DNA from: Oscillospiraceae bacterium
GTDB lineage: Bacteria > Bacillota > Clostridia > Oscillospirales > Oscillospiraceae
DNA: 64,000 nucleotides
Assembly: GCA_017506735.1 (NCBI GenBank)
Contig: JAFVMW010000073.1
Coordinates: forward strand, 1-64,000
Direction of reading: 5' to 3'
Shown here: piece by piece, positions 7,642 through 16,520 of the stretch
How positions within the stretch are numbered: the first letter of the stretch is position 1
Layout of the letters: the number at the start of each line of letters is the position of its first letter
Program-made: the position numbers and the translations under genes
The notes under the pieces: generated by a model
What the model was told of the DNA's origin: nothing
The model's database searches: none
What the model saw: only the letters and a program-made list of their open reading frames with translations

Positions 7642-10600
7642 TTAGCCCGGATAATGGTATTCCGCGCCGGAGAACATGATGGAGATATGCTCACCGGTGG
7701 AGATGGAGGTCACATGGATGCTTACCGTCAGATCCAGGCTGCCGTGCTTGAAGATTACGAAGGTATCCTCAGCAACGGCACAGTAGAAGCCCAGGTCTTC
7801 CAGCAGGTCCATGTAACGGGACAGAGCGCCGGAACCGGCTGCGGCGTTGACCTTGCTGGACTTGTAGGTGTAGCTGCCGGAGGACTCGATCAGGCTGTAG
7901 AATTCAGGCTCTACACCGAACAGCGCGCCGAAGTCGGGGACATAGGGACAGGCTTCATAGAAGAGAAGCTCGCCGTCGCCACTGCCACCGCCGCCGGGGG
8001 TGGAGCCGCCGTTGCCGCCCACGCCGTCAGGCTGAACGTAGGTGGTCACAGGATCGCCCAGGCCCATGTCGATGGTCCATTCGCCGCTGGCTTCCACCAC
8101 GAAGAAGTACTCCTGGCCCACCACCAGTGTCTCGGTGACGTTGCCGTTGTAGGGATCGGACTCGTTGGCCAGCAGCTCATAGTCATACTCTCCGCCGCCG
8201 ACCTCGTAGATCTTGACGCAGAAGTAACGATCTTCCACATTGGTGAGGTGGAACACAGCACGGGAGCTGGTGGCAACAAAGGTGCCGGTGACGATATCGC
8301 CGTAACCACGGATATTGGTGGTAGTGGTGCCGGAAACACGCTTGAAGTGGACGGTCCAGCTGCCGCTGGCGGAAACCTCCATCACACCGTTGCTGATGGC
8401 TGTGCCGATGGTATCCTCCAGGAAGGCCTGACCGGTACAGGGATCGGACTCGTTGGCCAGCAGGGTGTAATCATACTCACCGTAGCCGTAGTAGAGCTTG
8501 ATGGAGAAGTAGCGGTCCTCCATGTTGAAGTACTCGCAGTACCACTCGCCGGCAGGCAGGTTGATGCCGGTGATCACATCGTCGCCGTAGCCGGTGTAGG
8601 TCAGATAAGCCTCCACATCATCGGGATCGGGGTTCAGGGTGTCATCGGGCTCCGGCTCGGTGGGCTCGGTTTCCTCGGGGGGAGGGCCGTAGTGGTCAGG
8701 CTCTCTGGGATCGCCCTCGTAGATGTCCAGGATGGTGACCCAGCCCCATTCCGGATGGTTGCACTTGCCGAATTCCACGGTCAGGTCCGCATCGGGATGC
8801 CAGTACACGTTGTAGTAGTAATCCGTGTCCTCGGTGTAATACTGGACATCAAAGCCCCTGGTCAGCAGCAAATCGCAATAGCCATCAGCCCAGTCTGCGT
8901 ACAGGGAAATGTCGTAAATATAGCAGGTACCATTGCCATTAGCACTGGAAGGGGTATCCAACAGGATGGCACCCACATAGGAGCCGAAATCGGGAACTGT
9001 GGGATAGTCCTCGTAGGAATAATAGCCGGGGTCACGGGGGTCGCCGACGTAAATGCTTACAAAGGTAACCCAGCCCCATTCGGGATGGAGGGAGGTGCCA
9101 AATTCCACGGATAGGTCTTCGTCAGGATGCCAGAACACCTGATAGTCGCTCATCTCGTTCTCGAAGGCAAACTGAACACTGAAGCCTTCCTCCAGCAGCA
9201 GCGCCACATAGTCAGCTGCAAGCTCGTCGGTGAGTTCCAGGCTGTAATTGTAGCATACGCCGTTGTAGATGCCGTACTCGTCCACCAGCTCTGCATCGAA
9301 CCAACTTCCAAAATCGGGAACCACGGTGGTGTTGGGATAGTAATCCATACCGGGCTCGGTGGAGCCGCCGCCGGAGGGGGCCTTGGTCGCATCGCTGCCC
9401 TCTACCTCGACGACAGCCAGATCACCCAGGGGGTTGCTGGTCCAGTAGCCCACATCCACGGTGATGTCCATGGTGCTGTGCTTGTAGGTGTCATAGTCGA
9501 AGTCGATGATGGTGCCGTAGGTAGTCTTCTGGTACACGAAGCCGCAATCCTCCAGCAGCTCCTTGTAGGACTCCATCTCAGCGCTGGAAACATCCCACTT
9601 GCTGTAGTAATAGGCGCCGCCGGTGCCGCCCATCAGCAGGGAAGCGTTGGCAACCACACCCAGATCGGGAACAGCAGGATGATTCTGGTAGAACACGATG
9701 TCAGAGGGTTCATCAGGCTCGGTGGGGGGAGGGGTGGGATCATCGGGCTCCTCGGGATCGGGGCCAACAGGGTCGGTGGCAGGGCCGTTGACGTTGCCGC
9801 GGTAGAATTCCACAATGCCGTTGACGCCGAATTCCACATAATACTGGTCGGAATTCCACTCCAGGACAATGACGCCGATGGAATTGTTGTCCAGATACAG
9901 ATCCTCCCACTCGTCATCCCAGCGCTCGCTGGGAATGATGGCACGGTAGTAGGTCAGATCCACATAGTAGCCGCCGGACAGGGTGTAGTCCTCGTACAGG
10001 TTCACCAGCTTGCCGTTCAGGCTGAACATGGAAGGAATGAGGAGGTCCATGTCAGAGTAGTTGCTCACCCGGACCTCGGCGTAGTAGTTCAGACCGCCGT
10101 TGGTGGGAATGCGCAGGGTCAGCTCCAGATCATCCCGGGACAGCTCCCGGCCGGGCTCAGAGGGCTCGGTGGGTTCCGTGGGGGGTTCGGTAGGCTCGGT
10201 GGGAGGTTCGGTAGGCTCGGTGGGTTCATCGGGCTCATCAGGCTCGGTGTCGCCGGTGTAGCCTTCGCTGAAAATCTTCACAAAGGCATAATTGCCGGAG
10301 GAGGAGTAGGTGACAGCATAGAACACGGACACATCCATATGGTCATGCTGGAACACCATGCCGTTGCTGCCCTGGGTGATGATGTAGAAATCGCAATCAT
10401 TTGCAAGCAGATTCATATAGCCATCCAGCGCGCCGCTGTCGGCCTCATCCAGGTCGTAGATGTAGTAAGCGCTGTTGTCGTCCACGGTCATATAGCTGGG
10501 ATCAACGTCGTAGGCTGCGCCGAAATCGGGAACAAGGGAGCAGGATTCATAGGCCTTCTCGGCAAATGCGCCGTCCCCTGAATAGGTGTGACCAAAGCGG

Positions 10601-13065
10601 TATTCGCTGATGGTCAGGGTGATGTTCTCACGGGTGGCCTCGGAGGTGGCAGACAGCTTGAGCTCTACCTGTCCACCGGAGTCATAGCGGATATAGCCAT
10701 TGTCTGTTCCGGCAGGGGTGAAGCCCCAGTCCTCCAGCACACTGATGTAATCCATCAGAGCGCTGGTGCCTGCGGAAGCGTTGACCTCGCTGGTTTTGTA
10801 GACGAAGGTTGCGCTGTTGCTGGTGGTGGTGATGGAGGAGGGCACCACACCCACAAAGGCACCGAAGTCGGGAACATAGGAGCAGGCATAATAGCCGGTC
10901 TCCGTACCGGGCTCCCAACCGGGAAGCTCACCGGGATACTCGTCCACGCCGGGTACGGCAGGCTCAGTGGGTTCATCGGGCTCGGTGGGGGGAGTTACAG
11001 GCTCGTCGGGCTCCTCAATGCCGTCGGCACGGAACAGGAAGGTGACGACCTGGCCACGGGTACAGGGATTGTTGGGGCCGAAGGTGGTGGCGTTCAGACC
11101 GGAGGTAATGCCGTTCTCCACCGCCCACAGCACGGGGTTGTAGAAGTAGTCGCTGTCCTTCACATCGCCGAAGGGATTGACACTGGATTCGGGCATGGTC
11201 TGGCCGTTGGCACGCCACAGGAAGGTGACGACCTGGCCGCGGGTGCAGGTGTTGTTGGGGCCGAAGGTGGTGGCGCTCATGCCGGAGGTGATGCCGTTCT
11301 CCACGGCCCACAGAACGGGCTTGTAGAAATAGTCAGCGCTGCTCACATCGGTGAAGGGGTTGTTGGTGGAGCTGGGCTCGGGCTGACCGGCGGCACGCCA
11401 CAGGAAGGTGACGACCTGGGCACGGGTACAGGGATTGTTGGGGCCGAAGGTGGTGGCGTTCAGACCGGAGGTGATGCCGTTCTGAACCGCCCACATGACG
11501 GGGTTGAAGAAGTAGTCAGACTCCTTCACATCGGTGAAGGGGTTCACGATGGGCTCGTTGTGGTCGGGGTCTTCCTCGCCGCAGACGGTGCAGCTGCCGT
11601 CCACGAAGTTGTGGCCGGTGGCGGCAACTCTGTCAGACACGTAGCTGTCGCCGCAGGAGCAGGTGTAGGTGGTGTAGCCGTCGGCGGTGCAGGTGGGGGC
11701 AGTGACCACGGCGGTGTACTGATGGGTATGCTCCAGGGCGGGGATCTCTTCCTCTTTGGTTCCGCCGCAGTACAGACAGGTGTACTCCATCAGGCCGGCT
11801 TCTGTTTCGGTGGGATCCTGGATCACAGTACCCTCGTCCCACAGATGGTCGCCGATGGGCTGGAAGTTGTCCTCATATTCCTCGCCGCATTCGCACATAT
11901 ACACATCGTAGCCGCCCTCAAGACAGGTGGAGGGTACGGTGAAGGCATAGGTGAATTCATGGACATGGCCGCCGCCCACGGGGGTGCATTCCAGGAAGAA
12001 GGTGTAGTCGTTGTAATAGTCATCCTCGTCCATGACGGCAATGTAGTAGGTGCCGGCGGCCAGCGTGGTATCCAGAACGAAGTAGCTCTTGCCGCTGTCG
12101 GCTCGGCCGTCATACTCTGCGACGGCCAGGAATTCCTCGTAGGGGTCCATGATGCCCATCAGCAGGGAGTCATACTGGGCCAGCGTGACGATAAGAACCT
12201 GGGATTCTTCCGCAAGCTCGAAGCGGAACACATCCGCCAGGTCGCTGGGGGTCAGGCCGCCGTTGACGGTGTAGTAGTTCTGAATGTAGTCAGCCATGCT
12301 CAGGGAGTTGTTGTACTCAGCCTCGTCGAACACAATATCGCCCACATCGGGGTGGTCGGGATCGCTGGGGGAGGTGGGGCCGCTGTAATCGGGGTCGGCT
12401 GCGCCGCAGTTGATACAGTAGCCGTCGGAGAAATCATGGCCGGTGGCGGCGGTGTAGTCATCGTAATAGTAGTCACCGCAGGAGCAGGAGTAGACGGTGT
12501 AGCCGTCGGAGGTGCAGGTGGGGGACACGGTGTAGTCATAGTAGTAGCTGTGGGTATGACTGCTGCCCGTGGAGGTGAACTCGGTGTAGAAGGTGTACTC
12601 GTTATAGTAGTCGTCCTCATCCATGAAGATGATGTAGTATTCACCGGCAGGCAGGGTGGTGTCCAGCACGAAGAAGGACTTGCCGCTGTCAGCATAGCTG
12701 TCAAAGGTGCCGGCGGCCAGGACTTCCTCGGCGTTGCCGTCCAGAATGCCGTACATCAGGGAGCTGTACTGGGCCAGGGCGACGATGAACACGTCGGAAC
12801 GGGAGTTCAGCTCAAAATAGAAGAAGTCGATCAGATCGTAGGGGCTCAGGCTGGCGTTGACGGTGTAGTCATTGCGGACAACGTCAGCAAGATTGGCGGA
12901 GTTGTTGGACTCTTGCTCGCGGTAGGTGTTGTCGCCGATGTCCGCAGGCATCATAGGCTTGGGGCCTTCCGGAAGAATGGTCTCCGGAGCCTTTGCTTCC
13001 GCCCGGAAGGGCAGAATGCCCAGCAAAAGCACCAGCGCCATCAAAAGGGACAGGCATTTTTTCAT
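7642..13065 (-). CDS. Very large secreted SLH-domain protein with six PDFG modules
   Basis: A 1807-residue exported protein, probably cell-wall bound. Order of parts: signal peptide 1-24; pre-peptidase-like beta domain about 45-150; cysteine motif block (CSCG...CINCG) 170-220; second beta domain 249-356; more CxCG/CxxCG blocks to 500; three SLH repeats 505-680 (FTDVKESDYF, GITSGLNATTFGPNNPCTR); Pro-Thr-Glu linker; two modules beginning VPDFG (about 731 and 845); a Pro-Thr-Glu linker of about 30 residues; an Ig-like segment; three more V-P-D-F/L-G modules (about 1131, 1249, 1360); two further beta domains 1490-1680; Gly-rich linker; a sixth module at about 1706. SLH repeats bind pyruvylated wall polymers. 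No catalytic signature is visible. The large size, acidity and Tyr/Asp richness suggest an adhesin or surface scaffold, which is inference. Single-gene unit with its own promoter and terminator. Confidence 0.9.
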   Translation of the reverse strand: MKKCLSLLMALVLLLGILPFRAEAKAPETILPEGPKPMMPADIGDNTYREQESNNSANLADVVRNDYTVNASLSPYDLIDFFYFELNSRSDVFIVALAQYSSLMYGILDGNAEEVLAAGTFDSYADSGKSFFVLDTTLPAGEYYIIFMDEDDYYNEYTFYTEFTSTGSSHTHSYYYDYTVSPTCTSDGYTVYSCSCGDYYYDDYTAATGHDFSDGYCINCGAADPDYSGPTSPSDPDHPDVGDIVFDEAEYNNSLSMADYIQNYYTVNGGLTPSDLADVFRFELAEESQVLIVTLAQYDSLLMGIMDPYEEFLAVAEYDGRADSGKSYFVLDTTLAAGTYYIAVMDEDDYYNDYTFFLECTPVGGGHVHEFTYAFTVPSTCLEGGYDVYMCECGEEYEDNFQPIGDHLWDEGTVIQDPTETEAGLMEYTCLYCGGTKEEEIPALEHTHQYTAVVTAPTCTADGYTTYTCSCGDSYVSDRVAATGHNFVDGSCTVCGEEDPDHNEPIVNPFTDVKESDYFFNPVMWAVQNGITSGLNATTFGPNNPCTRAQVVTFLWRAAGQPEPSSTNNPFTDVSSADYFYKPVLWAVENGITSGMSATTFGPNNTCTRGQVVTFLWRANGQTMPESSVNPFGDVKDSDYFYNPVLWAVENGITSGLNATTFGPNNPCTRGQVVTFLFRADGIEEPDEPVTPPTEPDEPTEPAVPGVDEYPGELPGWEPGTETGYYACSYVPDFGAFVGVVPSSITTTSNSATFVYKTSEVNASAGTSALMDYISVLEDWGFTPAGTDNGYIRYDSGGQVELKLSATSEATRENITLTISEYRFGHTYSGDGAFAEKAYESCSLVPDFGAAYDVDPSYMTVDDNSAYYIYDLDEADSGALDGYMNLLANDCDFYIITQGSNGMVFQHDHMDVSVFYAVTYSSSGNYAFVKIFSEGYTGDTEPDEPDEPTEPTEPPTEPTEPPTEPTEPSEPGRELSRDDLELTLRIPTNGGLNYYAEVRVSNYSDMDLLIPSMFSLNGKLVNLYEDYTLSGGYYVDLTYYRAIIPSERWDDEWEDLYLDNNSIGVIVLEWNSDQYYVEFGVNGIVEFYRGNVNGPATDPVGPDPEEPDDPTPPPTEPDEPSDIVFYQNHPAVPDLGVVANASLLMGGTGGAYYYSKWDVSSAEMESYKELLEDCGFVYQKTTYGTIIDFDYDTYKHSTMDITVDVGYWTSNPLGDLAVVEVEGSDATKAPSGGGSTEPGMDYYPNTTVVPDFGSWFDAELVDEYGIYNGVCYNYSLELTDELAADYVALLLEEGFSVQFAFENEMSDYQVFWHPDEDLSVEFGTSLHPEWGWVTFVSIYVGDPRDPGYYSYEDYPTVPDFGSYVGAILLDTPSSANGNGTCYIYDISLYADWADGYCDLLLTRGFDVQYYTEDTDYYYNVYWHPDADLTVEFGKCNHPEWGWVTILDIYEGDPREPDHYGPPPEETEPTEPEPDDTLNPDPDDVEAYLTYTGYGDDVITGINLPAGEWYCEYFNMEDRYFSIKLYYGYGEYDYTLLANESDPCTGQAFLEDTIGTAISNGVMEVSASGSWTVHFKRVSGTTTTNIRGYGDIVTGTFVATSSRAVFHLTNVEDRYFCVKIYEVGGGEYDYELLANESDPYNGNVTETLVVGQEYFFVVEASGEWTIDMGLGDPVTTYVQPDGVGGNGGSTPGGGGSGDGELLFYEACPYVPDFGALFGVEPEFYSLIESSGSYTYKSSKVNAAAGSGALSRYMDLLEDLGFYCAVAEDTFVIFKHGSLDLTVSIHVTSISTGEHISIMFSGAEYHYPG

Positions 13066-13107
13066 GGGGGTTCATCCTTTCTTTTTGAATATTTTATGAA
13101 CGATACC

Positions 13108-13136
13108 ATTATAGCATCTGTTTTACATTTTGTCAC
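13108..13136 (-). promoter_or_regulatory. Promoter of the large SLH protein gene
   Basis: On the minus strand GTGACA (13136-13131) and TATAAT (13113-13108) are 17 bp apart. The leader is about 35 bases and carries GAAAGGATG as ribosome binding site before the ATG at 13065. Confidence 0.8.
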
Positions 13137-13205
13137 CTGTTTTGCTGTAAATATTTGTAACTTTATGGTTTTCGACTCCCCACCGCAGGGGCATCCCATA
13201 AGCGC

Positions 13206-13232
13206 AAAAAAAGACACCCCCGGAGGGGTGTC
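13206..13232 (-). terminator. Intrinsic terminator of the YhcH-family gene
   Basis: GACACCCC pairs with GGGGTGTC, followed on the minus strand by seven T residues. It begins 7 bases beyond the stop of the gene. Confidence 0.92.
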
Positions 13233-13238
13233 CTGCGC

Positions 13239-13688
13239 TCACTCCAGAACCTTCACCTTGAACACGGCCTTGGTGACGGCGGCGGCATTGCCGTCCTGGA
13301 TTTTCAGCTTATGGGCGTTTCCGGGCAGCACCAGCAGGAACCAGCCCGGCTCCAGCCGGACCCGAAGTTGGGCCGGGCCGGACAGTGCCCAGAAATCCCG
13401 GTCGGGGTGGGCTTCGTCCACATTCAGCAGGTCAATATCGGACACATCCACAAACTCGGTGCCCTCCGTCATGATCTGAATGTCGGCGAATTTTGCGTGG
13501 GCTTCGAAGAAGGTGTCGGCCTCGGTGACAGTCTCATAGGTGAAACTGTTGCCGTAGACATCGGCGCCCAGAAGCTCCACGTGGCCCTCCAAAGCGTCCT
13601 GGTGGGCGAAGATGTAATTCAGCGCCAGGTCCAGCTTGGGATTCATGCCCAGATACCGGGGAATGTTGGTCAGCTTGTCAAAAATCAT
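13239..13688 (-). CDS. YhcH/YjgK/YiaL family protein (DUF386)
   Basis: A 149-aa cupin-like protein of the YhcH/YjgK/YiaL family. Members are cytosolic, often sit with sialic acid or sugar catabolism genes and are sometimes labelled beta-galactosidase beta subunit; a sugar anomerase/isomerase role has been proposed. Seen here: the N-terminal MIFDKLTNIPRYLGMNPKLD segment, the central DVYGNSFTYET block and the C-terminal GNAHKLKI metal-site region typical of the fold. ATG 13688 is chosen because CAAGGAGG precedes it closely; 27 further upstream codons run into a repeat. No sugar operon adjoins it, so the substrate is open. Confidence 0.88.
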   Translation of the reverse strand: MIFDKLTNIPRYLGMNPKLDLALNYIFAHQDALEGHVELLGADVYGNSFTYETVTEADTFFEAHAKFADIQIMTEGTEFVDVSDIDLLNVDEAHPDRDFWALSGPAQLRVRLEPGWFLLVLPGNAHKLKIQDGNAAAVTKAVFKVKVLE

Positions 13689-13721
13689 GGGAAAACCTCC
13701 TTGTGTGATGGGGTGGATGTT

Positions 13722-14085
13722 GTCAGATTGGAGTTTGTGGGGACGCCCCCACGGGCGATTCGTGCGCAAGTGCGTCGATCATTGTAAGGCGAGCTGAAAC
13801 CGCTCGACAACGGCAGCTCTGACAATTGGAGTTTGTGGGGCAGTTTGGTATCACCCATTGTAGGGGTCGGCGTCCTCGACGACCCGTTCGGCAATCTCCG
13901 ATTGCCGCCTCGTAACCACACCGTATTTCCCAAAATCCGCCCATCGAGGTCGGATTTTGGGTCGGGACATCGAGGTGGTGCTCCGCGCAGCGAATCAAAA
14001 TCCTGGTGATTGCCGGTGGCAATCACACATTGATTCAAACCGTCCCCTACGGTATCATCGAAACACCCCTACAAACTCTTATTTT
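13722..14085 (-). repeat. Mosaic hairpin repeat, copy 3 (191-bp class plus type B variant)
   Basis: Fills the 431-base gap between the divergent YhcH and Sua5 genes. Left part 13722-13840 is a type B variant (CCCCCACGGGCGATTCGTGCG ... ACCGCTCGACAAC) between two GGAGTTTGTGGGG edges. The type A unit 13860-14050 is 191 bp long and contains the CGGCAATC/GATTGCCG and CCAAAATCC/GGATTTTGG hairpins. It ends in the linker GGTATCATCGAAACACCC and an edge CTACAAACTC. Confidence 0.9.
14030..14058 (+). promoter_or_regulatory. Candidate promoter carried by the repeat, facing the Sua5 gene
   Basis: TTGATT (14030-14035) and TATCAT (14053-14058) are 17 bp apart inside repeat copy 3, about 62 bases before the start codon at 14120. 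No other promoter is visible in the 34 bases that separate the repeat from the gene. The pair matches bases 102-130. Confidence 0.45.
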
Positions 14086-14119
14086 TCACACACTCCTTTG
14101 AAATGAGGTTGATATACAC

Positions 14120-15154
14120 ATGAAAACCCAAATATTATCCGGCTACGACGGGGAAAGTGTCCGTGTTGCCGCAGACATTCTGAAGAACGGCGGCCTGGTG
14201 GCCATCCCCACGGAGACGGTTTACGGTCTGGGTGCCAACGGTCTGGATGAAAATGCCGTGGCCCAGATCTTCGTGGTGAAGGGCCGTCCCCAGGACAATC
14301 CTCTGATTCTCCACATTGCCGACACTCCCGACATGGAGCGGTACGCCCATGACATCCCGGCGGAGGCCTACCGTCTGGCGGAAGCCTTCTGGCCCGGCCC
14401 TCTGACCATGATTCTGCCGGCAAAGCCCATCGTCCCAAAGCGGACCACCGGCGGCCGGGACACCGTGGGCATCCGCTGCCCCGACAGCGATGTGACCCGG
14501 GCCATCATCCGGGCCGCCGGCGTCCCCGTGGCCGCGCCCTCCGCCAACACCTCCGGCAAACCCTCCACCGTCACCGCTGAACACGTGCTTCACGATCACG
14601 ACGGCAAAATCGAAGCCGTGGTGGACGGGGGCCACAGCCGGGTGGGTCTGGAATCCACCATTGTGGATCTCACCGAATTCCCGGCCCGGCTTCTGCGGCC
14701 CGGCGGAATCACCCCGGAGCAGCTGTTGGGCGTGCTGGGAAGCCTGATCGTGGACGAGGCCGTCACCGCTGAGATTGACCCGGAGAAGGTGGTCAAGGCC
14801 CCGGGCATGAAGTATCAGCACTACGCCCCCCAGGCCCCCGTGGTGATCATCGCCGGTTCCCGGGAAAAGGCGGCGGATTACATCCACCATTTCTTCCAGC
14901 CCGGCGACCGGGTGCTGTGCTTCCAGGAGGAGCTGCCCCTGTACGCCGACTGCAATCCCCTGGCCTACGGCCGGGAGGATGATCCTGCCACACTGTCTGC
15001 CGGCCTGTTTGATGCCCTCCGGGAGCTGGATCGGCCGGACATCGGCAGAGTGTACGCCCGATGCCCGGAAGGCGGCGGCATTGCCTACGCGGTTCAGAAC
15101 CGGCTGAAAAAGGCGGCGGCCTTCCACATCGTCAACGCGGAGGTGGCCCAGTGA
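14120..15154 (+). CDS. ywlC: L-threonylcarbamoyladenylate synthase (Sua5/YwlC type)
   Basis: Makes threonylcarbamoyl-AMP from threonine, bicarbonate and ATP, the first step of t6A formation at position 37 of ANN-decoding tRNAs. With 344 aa it is the long Sua5 form: a YrdC domain in the first 200 residues (IPTETVYGLGANG, KGRPQDNPLILH, and the AAPSANTSGKPS block) followed by a linker (PGMKYQHYAP) and the C-terminal Sua5 domain. The stop overlaps the start of coaE (GTGA), so both are on one transcript, with the Leu tRNA just behind. Confidence 0.95.
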   Translation: MKTQILSGYDGESVRVAADILKNGGLVAIPTETVYGLGANGLDENAVAQIFVVKGRPQDNPLILHIADTPDMERYAHDIPAEAYRLAEAFWPGPLTMILPAKPIVPKRTTGGRDTVGIRCPDSDVTRAIIRAAGVPVAAPSANTSGKPSTVTAEHVLHDHDGKIEAVVDGGHSRVGLESTIVDLTEFPARLLRPGGITPEQLLGVLGSLIVDEAVTAEIDPEKVVKAPGMKYQHYAPQAPVVIIAGSREKAADYIHHFFQPGDRVLCFQEELPLYADCNPLAYGREDDPATLSAGLFDALRELDRPDIGRVYARCPEGGGIAYAVQNRLKKAAAFHIVNAEVAQ

Positions 15155-15729
15155 TCATCGGAATCACCGGCGGAACCGGCTGCGGCAAGACCACCCTGCT
15201 GACGGAGATTGAAAAACGGGGCGGTCTGGTGCTGGACTGCGATGCCATTTACCACGAACTGCTGACCCGGGACGATGTGCTTCTCAATGCCATCGATACC
15301 CGGTTCCCCGGGGTGGTGGAGAATGGGGCCCTTCAGCGCAAGCGCCTGGGGGCCATCGTATTTGCCGATCCCCAGGCCCTGGCGGAGCTGAACGCCATCA
15401 CCCACGGAGCCATCCGTGCCGAGGTGGAGCGCAGGCTGGCAGACCCTCCGGCCCTTGCCGCCATCGATGCCATCGCCCTGTTTGAGGGCGGCCTTGCCCG
15501 GCTGTGCGATGTCACCGTTGCCGTCACCGCCCCTGAGGCGCAGCGAGTGGAGCGGCTCATGGCCCGGGACGGCATCACAAGGGAGTACGCCGAAAGCCGG
15601 GTTCGGGCCCAGCACGACGAGAAATGGTTCGCCCAGCGGTGTGACACCGTCCTGCGCAACGACGGCACCCGGGCAGAATTTGAAGGGAAGTGCCGCGCCT
15701 ATCTTGACGGCCTGTCCCGGATGTGCTAA
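15151..15729 (+). CDS. coaE: Dephospho-CoA kinase
   Basis: Final step of coenzyme A synthesis: phosphorylates the ribose 3'-OH of dephospho-CoA using ATP. The 192-aa length is typical. The Walker A loop GTGCGKT is at residues 8-14, the substrate-binding DCDAIYHELL segment follows, and LFEGGLARLCD is the usual mid-protein block. The start is GTG at 15151 overlapping the upstream TGA by 4 bases; it places the P-loop at the expected distance from the N-terminus, whereas upstream extension would lie wholly inside the Sua5 gene. Confidence 0.94.
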   Translation: MIIGITGGTGCGKTTLLTEIEKRGGLVLDCDAIYHELLTRDDVLLNAIDTRFPGVVENGALQRKRLGAIVFADPQALAELNAITHGAIRAEVERRLADPPALAAIDAIALFEGGLARLCDVTVAVTAPEAQRVERLMARDGITREYAESRVRAQHDEKWFAQRCDTVLRNDGTRAEFEGKCRAYLDGLSRMC

Positions 15730-15742
15730 TATAATAAGGTAT

Positions 15743-15831
15743 GCCGCCATGGTGGAACAGGTAGACACCGCAGACTTAAAATCTGCTGAAGCGTGAGCTT
15801 CGTACCGGTTCGATTCCGGTTGGCGGCACCA
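15743..15831 (+). tRNA. tRNA-Leu (TAA anticodon)
   Basis: Acceptor arm GCCGCCA pairs with TGGCGGC; D arm, anticodon loop CTTAAAA (anticodon TAA), a long class II variable arm (GAAGCGTGAGCTTC region) and a T arm with GGTTCGATTCC are all present. CCA is encoded (15829-15831). It lies 13 bases after coaE and is probably co-transcribed. Confidence 0.97.
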
Positions 15832-15832
15832 A

Positions 15833-15866
15833 AAGAGAGGCATCCCGAAAGGGGTGCCTCTCTTTT
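15833..15866 (+). terminator. Intrinsic terminator after tRNA-Leu
   Basis: AAGAGAGGCATCCC pairs with GGGGTGCCTCTCTT around a GAAA loop and ends in TTTTGATATTT. Confidence 0.9.
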
Positions 15867-15962
15867 GATATTTCAAACGGAATCGAACGATCTCTGATGC
15901 GGCGCGGATGAGCGCCGCCTGCCGGGGCTCGACCCGGCAGAACATTGCCGGAACAGGATATA

Positions 15963-16306
15963 AAATTGGAGTTTGTAGGGGTGTTTCGATGATACTGTAG
16001 GGGACGGTTTGAATCAATGTGTGATTGCCACCGGCAATCACCAGGATTCTGATTCGCAGCGGGTCGCACCACCTCGATGTCCCGACCCAAAATCCGACCT
16101 CGATGGGCGGATTTTGGGAAATACGGTGTGGTTACGAGGCGGCAATCGGAGATTGCCGAACGGGTCGTCGAGGATGCCGACCCCTACAATGATTCTCCAT
16201 TGATCCCGGGTTCCAGTCGGGCGGTACCCAATGGCGCTGGATACGCAGGGTCCCGAAGGCCCGCGTTGTCAGCGGCGACTCGCCGCCAAACTCCAATTTG
16301 GATATC
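15963..16306 (+). repeat. Mosaic hairpin repeat, copy 4 (191-bp class plus type B)
   Basis: Edge AAATTGGAGTTTGTAGGGG and linker TGTTTCGATGATACT lead into a 191-bp type A unit (15997-16187), then a segment with CCCGGGTTCCAGTCGGGCGG and a type B end CAGCGGCGACTCGCCGCC with edge CAAACTCCAATTT. It is the inverse of copy 3 in its A unit and shares its B side with copy 12. It occupies half of the 689-base gap between tRNA-Leu and the AraC gene. Confidence 0.9.
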
Positions 16307-16358
16307 TCCGCCAAGCTTTATTGCCGGGGTTCGGGGGAATTGGGTCAGGGGATGCATG

Positions 16359-16394
16359 AAAATGCACCTGTCGGGATATCGGCAGGGGCATTTA
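16359..16394. repeat. Stand-alone hairpin upstream of the AraC regulator gene
   Basis: AAAATGCACCTGTCG pairs with CGGCAGGGGCATTT across GGATAT. There is no T tract. It lies about 45 bases before the -35 box of the regulator gene and could be a binding site or repeat remnant. Confidence 0.45.
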
Positions 16395-16436
16395 ATCGGA
16401 AATGGCCAAGGTTTTAGTAAAATAAGTAAAAAAGAT

Positions 16437-16465
16437 TTGCCAAATTCGACACAGTAGTGTATAAT
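16437..16465 (+). promoter_or_regulatory. Promoter of the AraC-type regulator
   Basis: TTGCCA (16437-16442) and TATAAT (16460-16465) are separated by 17 bp. The leader is about 50 bases. Confidence 0.8.
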
Positions 16466-16520
16466 ATAAAAAACGCATGGCGTTTTGCACCAATACTACA
16501 CTGCTTCGGAGGCGAATGAT

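Noticed and set aside
10588..13479. 963-codon open frame on the plus strand
   Set aside because: Antisense shadow of the 1807-aa SLH protein; composition is Gly/Val repeats arising from the opposite strand, and it runs through the promoter and terminator regions.
13860..16187. Could the GTAGGGG units be a CRISPR array?
   Set aside because: Units are scattered between genes over 60 kb, not tandem, have no regular spacers and no cas genes are present.
15963..16306. Small open frames inside the type A/B repeats
   Set aside because: They lack ribosome binding sites, differ between copies by frameshifts and follow the palindromes rather than codon structure.
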